Positions 1-5,447 of a stretch of 5,447 bases of DNA are shown piece by piece. Origin of the DNA: Actinomycetes bacterium (lineage in GTDB: Bacteria; Actinomycetota; Actinomycetes; Actinomycetales; Microbacteriaceae). The notes beneath the pieces are model-generated. The model was not told the DNA's origin. It did no database searches and saw only the letters and a list, made by a program, of their open reading frames with translations. The stretch is taken from positions 1 through 5,447 of the forward strand of contig JAEWKY010000190.1 in the NCBI GenBank assembly GCA_023457615.1, written 5' to 3'. Every line of letters begins with the position of its first letter. The stretch's first letter is position 1. The position numbers and the translations under genes are program-made.

Positions 1-354
1 CGGCAGGCGCGCGCGCCGGGCCGCGGCGTAGGCGGGCGCCGACGCGTAGCCGCCGAAGCCGACCACGACCTCCACGCCCCGATCGCGCAGGATGCCGCCC
101 ACCTGGTCGACGGACGCGCGCCACCGCGCCGGGAAGCGCAGCGCATCGCGGTTCGGTCGGCGCGGGAACGGCAGTCTCGGCACCGGGACGAGCTCGTACC
201 CGCGCTCCGGCACGAGCCGGGCCTCGAGTCCCTCGACGGTGCCGAGCACGAGCACCTCGGCGTCGGGCTCGCGCTCGCGCAGCCGGTCGGCGGTGGCGAG
301 CAGCGGGTTGACGTGCCCGGCGGTGCCGCCGCCGGCGAAGAGGTAGGTCGTCAC
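1..354 (-). CDS. murG: MurG, lipid II-forming N-acetylglucosaminyltransferase (N-terminal part, runs off the left edge)
   Basis: MurG transfers GlcNAc from UDP-GlcNAc to lipid I, making lipid II at the inner face of the membrane. The first 118 codons are visible and open to the window edge. The family usually has about 360 residues, so this is roughly the N-terminal acceptor-binding domain. The glycine-rich loop GGGTAGH at residues 8-14, followed by VNPLLA, matches the MurG/GT28 signature GxGGTxGH. The second glycine-rich motif GFGGYAS at residues 99-105 is also typical. The start is GTG at 354, placing GGGTAGH at the usual distance from the N-terminus. This GTG overlaps the ftsW stop in a four-base GTGA junction, and no clear Shine-Dalgarno precedes it, so translation probably depends on coupling to ftsW. 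The position just after ftsW is the normal dcw order. Identification is secure; the donor UDP-GlcNAc-binding domain cannot be checked because it lies outside the window. Confidence 0.96.
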   Translation of the reverse strand, partial: MTTYLFAGGGTAGHVNPLLATADRLREREPDAEVLVLGTVEGLEARLVPERGYELVPVPRLPFPRRPNRDALRFPARWRASVDQVGGILRDRGVEVVVGFGGYASAPAYAAARRARLP

Positions 355-1628
355 GGAACGATTCTGCGCGATGCGCCGCGGACCACGGGCATGTCGTCGG
401 CGAGGGAATGCGGGCGCTTCCGGGCGAACGACAGCACGACGCCGATCGCCGTCATCGTCGTGAGCAGCGCCGAGCCGCCCGAGGAGACGAGCGGGAGCGG
501 GACGCCGAGGACGGGCAGCACGCCCAGCACCACCGCGATGTTGACGAGCGCCTGCCCGATGATCCAGACCATGATCCCGGCGGTGGCGACCTTGGCGTAC
601 GGGTCGCGCACCATCTTGATGATGCGCACGAAGCAGTAGGCGAGCATCACGAAGAGCGCCAGCACGATGAGACAGCCGAGCAGCCCGAGCTCCTCGCCGA
701 TGATCGCGAAGATGAAGTCGTTGTCGGCGGCCGGGATCCACGACCACTTGCCGGCCGAGTTGCCGAGCCCGACGCCCGTGAGCCCGCCGTGGGCGAGCGC
801 CTCCCAGCCGTGCACCGTCTGCCAGCAGTCGCCGCCGAGCAGCGCGGGATCGACGCAGCCGGAGAGCCAGGCGTCGATGCGGTTGCGGCGCGACATCGTG
901 AGCGTCGCGACGAACGCGACGACGACGGCGAGCACCGCGAGGACGAACCCGAGGTGGCGCATCCGCACGCCCGCGAAGAACGCGACGCCGAGCACCGCGA
1001 GGATCATGATCGACGCCGAGCCGAGGTCGCGCCCGCCAAGCACGAGGCCGATCGCGACCGCGACGACGGGTCCGGCGGGCACGAGCACGCGCCGCCAGTC
1101 GTCGAAGTCGACGGAGCTCTTGACCAGGATCCACGGCAACCAGAGCACGAGGGCGAGCTTGATGAGTTCGGAGGGCTGCACCGTGAAGGCTCCGAAGTCG
1201 ACCCAGCCGCGGTTGCCGCCGATCTCGATGCCGAGATCGGTGAAGACGAGCAGCTGGAGGGCGACGCCGACCACGAGCACGAGCCCCGCCCAGCGCTTCC
1301 AGAACATGACGGGCGCGCGCGCCGCGAGCAGCATGAGCGGGAGGCCGATGACGGCGTAGAGGCCCTGGCGCGCGGCGCGCGCGAAGAAGTCGCCGTCGCC
1401 GATGCGCGACTCGATCGACGACGACGAGAGCACCATGACGAGGCCGAAGACGAGCAGGAAGAGCGCCGTGCCGAGCAGCAGGAAGTACTCGCGCGTCTCG
1501 GCGCGGAACAGCGTGCGCACCGCCACGAGCGCGATCGGCGGACGCTTCTCGGCGGGGGGCTCAGCCCGGGGGCGACCCGGGCGCGGGGCGGTCGGACGCC
1601 GATCCGGGGTCCTGTCGATCCGGGTCAT
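351..1628 (-). CDS. ftsW: FtsW, SEDS-family septal peptidoglycan glycosyltransferase
   Basis: FtsW is a multi-pass membrane enzyme that polymerises lipid II into glycan strands at the division septum, with a class B PBP partner. The protein has 425 residues. A basic, proline-rich cytoplasmic N-terminus (about 1-46) is followed by about ten hydrophobic segments between residues 47 and 400. SEDS motifs seen are GGNRGWVDFG (138-147), QPSELIK (151-157), GVGLGNS (285-291), DFIFAIIGEELG (304-315) and PLVSSGGSALL (379-389). Asp304 aligns with the catalytic Asp of E. coli FtsW (Asp297). Cys258 and Cys268 lie in the large outside loop. The ATG at 1628 is chosen because GGGAGG (1634-1639) lies at ideal spacing. 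A longer in-frame reading up to 1766 is only the shadow of murD, and a GTG at 1526 has no ribosome site. This start gives a 68-base overlap with murD. RodA is a paralogue, but the place between murD and murG argues for FtsW. The C-terminal cytoplasmic tail is short, about 25 residues. Confidence 0.96.
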   Translation of the reverse strand: MTRIDRTPDRRPTAPRPGRPRAEPPAEKRPPIALVAVRTLFRAETREYFLLLGTALFLLVFGLVMVLSSSSIESRIGDGDFFARAARQGLYAVIGLPLMLLAARAPVMFWKRWAGLVLVVGVALQLLVFTDLGIEIGGNRGWVDFGAFTVQPSELIKLALVLWLPWILVKSSVDFDDWRRVLVPAGPVVAVAIGLVLGGRDLGSASIMILAVLGVAFFAGVRMRHLGFVLAVLAVVVAFVATLTMSRRNRIDAWLSGCVDPALLGGDCWQTVHGWEALAHGGLTGVGLGNSAGKWSWIPAADNDFIFAIIGEELGLLGCLIVLALFVMLAYCFVRIIKMVRDPYAKVATAGIMVWIIGQALVNIAVVLGVLPVLGVPLPLVSSGGSALLTTMTAIGVVLSFARKRPHSLADDMPVVRGASRRIVP

Positions 1629-3120
1629 CCGCACCTCCCGTCCACTCCCGCACCGCGTCGGCGAACCGGCGACCCCGGTCCGCGTAGTCGATGAACTGGT
1701 CCATCGACGCCGCCGCGGGGGCGAGCAGCACGACGTCCCCCGCTCGCGCGAGCGACGCCGCCGCACGCACCGCGGCGAGCATCACCTCAGTCTCGGACTC
1801 CTCGACCTCGACCACGGGGACGCCGGGCGCGTGTCGCCGGAACGCCTCGCGGAGCGCGTCGCGGTCGATGCCCACGAGGATCGCCCCGCGCAGGCGGGCG
1901 GCGTGACGCCGCACGAGGGGCGCGGGGTCGACGCCCTTGAGCAGCCCGCCCGCGATCCAGACCACCGAGTCGAAGGCCGCGAGGGCCGCGTCGGCGGCGT
2001 GCGCGTTCGTGGCCTTCGAGTCGTCGACGTAGCGCACGCCCTCCGCCTCGAGCACGAGCTCGGTGCGGTGCCGATCGAGCGAGAAGCCGCGCACGGCATC
2101 CCGGATCGCCGCCGGGGAGACGCCCGCCGCCCGCGCGAGCGCCGCCGCCGCGAGCGTGTTGGCGATGCCGTGCGGCGTCGCGAGCCCCGCCGCGCGGAGG
2201 TCGTCGAGCGTCGCGAGCTCGAGCGCCGAGTTGCGGCGGTCGTCGAGGAAGGCGCGGTCGACGAGGATGTCCTCGACGAGCCCGAGGTCGCTCGGACCGG
2301 GCATCCCGAGCGTGAACCCGATCGCGCGGGCGCCCTCCTGCACCTCGGCGTCCTCGACCATCTCGCGCGTCGCGAGATCGGCCTGGTTGAACACGCACGC
2401 GACGCGCGTGTTCGCGTAGACCTTCGCCTTCGCGTCGCGATAGGCCCGCGTCGAGCCGTGCCAGTCGAGGTGGTCGTCGTCGAGGTTGAGGCACACGCTC
2501 GCGAGCGGCGCGAGCTCGCCGCCCGCGTTCGCGTTGACCCAGTGCAGCTGGTAGCTCGACAGCTCGACGACGAGCACGTCGAACCCCGCGGGGTCGCGGA
2601 TCGCGTCGAGCACCGGGATGCCGATGTTGCCCGCGGGCGCCGCGCGCAGCCCCCCGGCGACGAGCATCGTCGCGGTGAGCTGCGTCGTCGTCGTCTTGCC
2701 GTTCGTGCCCGTGATGCCGATCCACTCGACGGGCGTCCCGTCGGCGCGCGGCACCTTGTCGCGCAGCCGCCAGGCGAGCTCGATGTCGCCCCAGATCGGG
2801 ATGCCGCGCTCCTGCGCCCAGAGCACGAGCGCGTGATCGGGGTGGTAGCCGGGCGAGACCACGACGAGCTCCGGCTCGAACGCCGGGAGGGCCGCGGGGA
2901 TCGTCGCCTCGTCGGGGTGGAGCTCGAGCGTCGCGCCGATGACCTCGAGCAGCTGCGCGTGCTCGTCGGAGGCCTTCGCCGCCACGACCAGCACGCGCGC
3001 GCCGAGCTCGACGAGCGTGTCGGCGACCGCGAAGCCGGTCACGCCGACGCCGAGCACGGCGACGCGCAGCCCCGACCAGTCGGCGTGCCAGCTGGTGAGG
3101 GTCGAGAGCTCCCGGGTCAG
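1561..3120 (-). CDS. murD: MurD, UDP-MurNAc-L-alanine:D-glutamate ligase, probable CTG start
   Basis: MurD adds D-Glu to UDP-MurNAc-L-Ala with ATP in the cytoplasm. From the proposed start it has 519 residues. Domain 1 carries the nucleotide-binding loop GVGVTG near residue 24. The central Mur-ligase domain has the Walker A motif GTNGKTT (138-144), ELSSYQL (186-192), DDDHLDWHG (214-222) and a likely carbamylated Lys at about 231. The C-terminal domain has HRTE (351-354), DDSKATN (366-372), IAGGLLKG (389-396) and APAAASMDQF (467-476). No ATG, GTG or TTG occurs in frame between the upstream stop (3208-3210) and a GTG at 3057. A 3057 start would drop 21 residues that look like the normal MurD N-terminus (LTSWHADWSGLRVAVLG). 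CTG at 3120, six bases after AGGAG, fits best. The last 26 residues, after Arg-Glu-Trp (491-493), are a Pro/Asp/Ser-rich tail that mostly overlaps ftsW. The function is certain, the start less so. A base error turning ATG or GTG into CTG is possible. Confidence 0.93.
   Translation of the reverse strand: MTRELSTLTSWHADWSGLRVAVLGVGVTGFAVADTLVELGARVLVVAAKASDEHAQLLEVIGATLELHPDEATIPAALPAFEPELVVVSPGYHPDHALVLWAQERGIPIWGDIELAWRLRDKVPRADGTPVEWIGITGTNGKTTTTQLTATMLVAGGLRAAPAGNIGIPVLDAIRDPAGFDVLVVELSSYQLHWVNANAGGELAPLASVCLNLDDDHLDWHGSTRAYRDAKAKVYANTRVACVFNQADLATREMVEDAEVQEGARAIGFTLGMPGPSDLGLVEDILVDRAFLDDRRNSALELATLDDLRAAGLATPHGIANTLAAAALARAAGVSPAAIRDAVRGFSLDRHRTELVLEAEGVRYVDDSKATNAHAADAALAAFDSVVWIAGGLLKGVDPAPLVRRHAARLRGAILVGIDRDALREAFRRHAPGVPVVEVEESETEVMLAAVRAAASLARAGDVVLLAPAAASMDQFIDYADRGRRFADAVREWTGGADDPDRQDPGSASDRPAPGSPPG
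1632..1639 (-). promoter_or_regulatory. Ribosome binding site of ftsW, inside murD
   Basis: Minus-strand GGGAGGTG lies with its GGAGG core five bases before the ATG at 1628. It sits within the last codons of murD, just after the conserved Arg-Glu-Trp end of the MurD fold. It decides the FtsW start and therefore the length of the murD/ftsW overlap. Confidence 0.8.
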
Positions 3121-3126
3121 CGCCCG

Positions 3127-3131
3127 CTCCT
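3127..3131 (-). promoter_or_regulatory. Ribosome binding site supporting the CTG start of murD
   Basis: Minus-strand AGGAG lies three bases past the mraY stop codon (3134-3136) and six bases before CTG at 3120. It is the only good Shine-Dalgarno match near the murD N-terminus and is the main nucleotide evidence for the non-canonical start. It sits in the 13-base gap between mraY and murD, the only non-coding gap between genes in the window. Confidence 0.65.
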
Positions 3132-3133
3132 GT

Positions 3134-4255
3134 TCACCGGCTGACCCACTCGAGGTAGAACAGGCCGACGCCCACCGCGACGAAGAGCCCGGCGATGAGC
3201 CAGAACCTCACGACGACGGTGATCTCCTCCCAGCCCTTGAGCTCGAAGTGGTGATGGAGCGGACTCATCAGGAAGACCCGCCGCCCCGATCCGTAGATCC
3301 GCTTCGTGACCTTGAACCAGACCCGCTGGATGATGACGGAGCTCGTCACGATGATGAACAGGCCCGCGATGAGCACGAGGAGGAGCTCCGTGCGGCTGAG
3401 GATGGCGAGGGCCGCGAGCGCGCCGCCGAGCCCCATGGATCCCGTGTCGCCCATGAAGATCTTCGCCGGGGTGGTGTTCCACCAGAGGAAGCCGATGAGG
3501 GCGCCGCAGAGCGCCGCGGCGGCGACCGCGAGGTCGAGCGGATCGCGCACCTCGTAGCACTTGTAGTAGTCGTCGCCCGAGATGACGTTGACGTTGAAGC
3601 ACGACTGGTTGGCCTGCCAGAAGCCGATGAAGATGTAGGCCGAGATCGCGAAGATCGCCGCGCCGCTCGCGAGGCCGTCGAGGCCGTCGGTGACGTTGAC
3701 GGCGTTCGAGGTGCTCGCGGTGATCACGTTCACCCAGAGCACGAAGAGCACGAAGCCGATGACCGACCCGAACGCGAAGAGGTTGAGCCAGCCGATGTCG
3801 CGCACGCCCGAGATGAACGTCGACGCGGGCGTCAGGTCGTTCTCGTCGCGGAAGTTCTCGGTGATCGCGAGCACCGCGAAGACCGTGCCGACGATGATCT
3901 GACCGGCGATCTTCGTCCAGCCGCCGATGCCGAGGCTGCGCTGCTTGCGCGTCTTCGTGAAGTCGTCGATGAAGCCGAGCAGACCGAGCCCGCCCGCCAT
4001 GCCGAAGACGAGCACGCCGACCATGGTCCACGGCACGCCGGCGACCCAGTGCCCGACGAGGTAGCCGAGGAACGCGCCCGCGAGGAAGATGATGCCGCCC
4101 ATCGACGGCGTGCCGCGCTTGGCGTGATGCGTCTGCGGGCCGTCGTCGCGGATGAACTGACCCCAGCCGATGCGCTTGAACAGGCGGATGAACAGCGGCG
4201 TGAGGAAGAGCGTGAAGAACAGCGAGAATCCGCCGGCGATGAGCAGCGCGATCAC
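3134..4255 (-). CDS. mraY: MraY, phospho-MurNAc-pentapeptide transferase (lipid I synthase)
   Basis: MraY transfers phospho-MurNAc-pentapeptide from UDP to undecaprenyl phosphate in the membrane, giving lipid I. The protein has 373 residues, close to the family norm, with about ten hydrophobic segments. Family motifs are DDGPQTHHAKRGTPSMGG (37-54), the acidic pair GFIDDFTK (94-101), NAVNVTDGLDGLASG (184-198), the catalytic MGDTGS region (268-273) and SPLHHHFELKGW (331-342), which carries the histidine triplet. Asp97, Asp98 and Asp270 are the expected active-site aspartates. Cys219 and Cys233 lie in a loop predicted outside the cell. The start is GTG at 4255, because the family N-terminus (ALLIAGGFSLFFTLF) begins there. 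A GGAGG site stands nine bases upstream, and the start overlaps the murF stop in a GTGA junction. Further upstream the frame is only the murF shadow. Identification is secure. Confidence 0.97.
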   Translation of the reverse strand: MIALLIAGGFSLFFTLFLTPLFIRLFKRIGWGQFIRDDGPQTHHAKRGTPSMGGIIFLAGAFLGYLVGHWVAGVPWTMVGVLVFGMAGGLGLLGFIDDFTKTRKQRSLGIGGWTKIAGQIIVGTVFAVLAITENFRDENDLTPASTFISGVRDIGWLNLFAFGSVIGFVLFVLWVNVITASTSNAVNVTDGLDGLASGAAIFAISAYIFIGFWQANQSCFNVNVISGDDYYKCYEVRDPLDLAVAAAALCGALIGFLWWNTTPAKIFMGDTGSMGLGGALAALAILSRTELLLVLIAGLFIIVTSSVIIQRVWFKVTKRIYGSGRRVFLMSPLHHHFELKGWEEITVVVRFWLIAGLFVAVGVGLFYLEWVSR

Positions 4256-5447
4256 GTCGTCACACCTCCGAGCCGGTCGCCGAGGAAGCGCAGACCGGCC
4301 GACTTCGACGACTTGACGAGCACGACGTCGCCGGGCTGGAGCATCCCACGAAGGAGATCGTAGGCGGCCTCGGGGTCGGCGACGAACACCGACTCCCCGT
4401 CCCACGATCCCTGCAGGCCCGCCGCCGCGTGGATCCGCTTCGCGCGCTCCCCGACGACGACGAGCTGCGCGATGTTGAGCCGCACCGCGAGCAGCCCGAT
4501 GCGGTCGTGCTCCTCGTCGGCGAACTCGCCGAGCTCCGCCATCTCGCCGAGCACCGCGATCGAGCGCCCGCCCGGCGGGGTGATCTGCGCGAGGGTCTTG
4601 AGCGCGGCCGACGTCGAGTCGGGGCTCGCGTTGTAGGCGTCGTTCACGACCGTCACGCCGCCGCCCGGTTCGAGCACCTGCATGCGCCAGCGCTCGGCGA
4701 GCGGGACGGCCTCGATCGCGGCGATCGCGCGACCGACCGGCACGCCGAGCTCGCGCGCGGCGCCGAGCGCGGCGAGGGCGTTCGCGACGTGGTGCTCGCC
4801 GAGGATGCGCAGCGCCACCGGATGCCGCGCGCCGTCGGCGAGGTAGTCGAACGCCGTGCCGGCCGAGGTCGCCCGCACGTCGTCGGCCCGCAGGTCGTTC
4901 GCCGCGCCGAGGCCGAACCTCACGACGCGCGCCGCCGTCATGCCCGCCATCTCCGCCACGCGCGGGTCGTCGCCGTGCAGCAGCGCGACCGCGGTCTCGG
5001 GGAGGTCGACGACCATCTCCGACTTGGCCCGCTGCACGGCGTCGATGCCGCCGAACTCCCCCGCGTGGGCGAGCCCGACCTTGAGGACGATCCCGATGTC
5101 GGGCGTGACGATCGACACGAGCCGCGCGATCTCGCCGATCTTCGAGGCTCCCATCTCGACGACGAGGTACTCGGTCGACTCGTCGACGCGCAGCATCGAG
5201 ATCGGCGCGCCGACGTGGTTGTTGAACGATCCCTCGGGCGCGACCGTCGGCCCCTCCGCGGACAGGATGGCGCGCAGCAGGTTCTTCGTCGTCGTCTTGC
5301 CGTTCGAGCCCGTGACGGCGACGACGCGGAGCCTGCCGAGCGCCCGCACACGGGCGACCACGAGCCGGGCGAGCGCCGCGAGGGCCGCGACGCCGTCGTC
5401 GACGACGATCGCGGGCGCGGTCACGCCGGGATCGCGCTCGGCGATGA
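4252..5447 (-). CDS. murF: MurF, UDP-MurNAc-tripeptide:D-Ala-D-Ala ligase (5' end outside the window)
   Basis: MurF adds the D-Ala-D-Ala dipeptide to UDP-MurNAc-tripeptide, completing the cytoplasmic pentapeptide precursor. The window shows 397 codons plus two bases of another. Compared with a usual 450-500 residues, some 60-90 N-terminal residues lie beyond the right edge. The GTG at 5424 is not the start: the frame stays open upstream (IAERDPG), and the region around it matches the end of the MurF substrate-binding domain. Counting from the first whole visible codon, motifs are Walker A GSNGKTTTK (46-54), FNNHVGAP (75-81), VVEMGASKIGEI (95-106), a likely carbamylated Lys in QRAKSEM (138-144), HHVANALAALG (218-228), NDAYNASPDS (268-277), GEMAELGE (300-307) and VLVKSSKSAGLRFLG (375-389). 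NDAYNASPDS and the dipeptide-type C-terminal domain separate it from MurC, MurD and MurE. It is followed directly by mraY with a four-base overlap. Confidence 0.96.
   Translation of the reverse strand, partial: IAERDPGVTAPAIVVDDGVAALAALARLVVARVRALGRLRVVAVTGSNGKTTTKNLLRAILSAEGPTVAPEGSFNNHVGAPISMLRVDESTEYLVVEMGASKIGEIARLVSIVTPDIGIVLKVGLAHAGEFGGIDAVQRAKSEMVVDLPETAVALLHGDDPRVAEMAGMTAARVVRFGLGAANDLRADDVRATSAGTAFDYLADGARHPVALRILGEHHVANALAALGAARELGVPVGRAIAAIEAVPLAERWRMQVLEPGGGVTVVNDAYNASPDSTSAALKTLAQITPPGGRSIAVLGEMAELGEFADEEHDRIGLLAVRLNIAQLVVVGERAKRIHAAAGLQGSWDGESVFVADPEAAYDLLRGMLQPGDVVLVKSSKSAGLRFLGDRLGGVTT
4265..4269 (-). promoter_or_regulatory. Ribosome binding site of mraY, inside murF
   Basis: Minus-strand GGAGG lies nine bases before the GTG start at 4255, within the last codons of murF. 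It supports the GTG start and the four-base overlap with the murF stop. Confidence 0.7.

Noticed and set aside
408..1694. A 428-codon open frame on the plus strand opposite ftsW
   Set aside because: It has the same Arg/Glu/Asp/His-rich antisense composition. The minus-strand frame is clearly FtsW.
1787..2725. A 312-codon minus-strand frame inside murD in another phase
   Set aside because: It is Arg/Gly/Ala-rich shadow text fully inside the real murD frame, whose Mur-ligase motifs are intact.
3121..3133. A possible promoter or terminator in the mraY-murD gap
   Set aside because: Thirteen bases is too short to hold either, and there is no stem-loop or T-run. It holds only the murD ribosome site.
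1402..3144. A 580-codon open frame on the plus strand opposite murD and the 5' end of ftsW
   Set aside because: Its translation is low-complexity Arg/Glu/Val/Asp-rich text with no domain or hydrophobic core, and it lies opposite a certain murD. Long antisense frames are expected in very GC-rich DNA.
2939..4363. A 474-codon open frame on the plus strand opposite mraY
   Set aside because: It is made almost wholly of Glu, Asp, Arg and His repeats that mirror the codons of the membrane protein on the other strand. There is no recognisable fold and no ribosome site that I would trust.
2685..5306. A 21-base identical sequence at 2685-2705 and 5286-5306, looking like a direct repeat
   Set aside because: Both copies encode the Walker A segment (Asn-Gly-Lys-Thr-Thr) of MurD and MurF. 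This is explained by family homology and biased codon use, not by a mobile or recombining repeat.

Overview
This window is a very GC-rich stretch of chromosome carrying five genes in a row, all on the minus strand, from the division and cell wall (dcw) cluster. In transcription order, right to left on the given strand, they are murF (5' end outside the window), mraY, murD, ftsW and murG (3' end outside). The base composition, the frequent GTG starts, and protein features such as MraY with a 'NQSC...CYEVRDPLDLA'-type loop and FtsW with a two-cysteine loop suggest an actinobacterium, probably Microbacteriaceae or a relative in Micrococcales. That placement is from memory of the families, not from a search.

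Layout: murF runs from beyond the right edge to 4252. mraY (4255-3134) overlaps it by four bases in a GTGA junction. murD (3120-1561) follows after 13 bases and appears to use a CTG start. ftsW (1628-351) starts inside the end of murD with a 68-base overlap. murG starts at 354 in a second GTGA overlap and leaves the window at base 1. Almost every base is coding. I see no RNA gene, mobile element, CRISPR array, terminator or convincing internal promoter, so the five genes are most likely one translationally coupled operon.

Together the products run the middle and late steps of peptidoglycan precursor synthesis. MurD adds D-Glu and MurF adds D-Ala-D-Ala to the UDP-MurNAc peptide in the cytoplasm. 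MraY moves phospho-MurNAc-pentapeptide onto undecaprenyl phosphate (lipid I). MurG adds GlcNAc (lipid II). FtsW polymerises lipid II at the division septum.

This is a conserved housekeeping locus, and I found no evidence of a new biological system. The points worth a second look are at gene boundaries: the probable non-canonical CTG start of murD, the unusually long out-of-frame murD/ftsW overlap (possibly from a lost ATGA junction), and murG's lack of a Shine-Dalgarno sequence of its own. Cysteine pairs in outside loops of two membrane enzymes are a lesser point.
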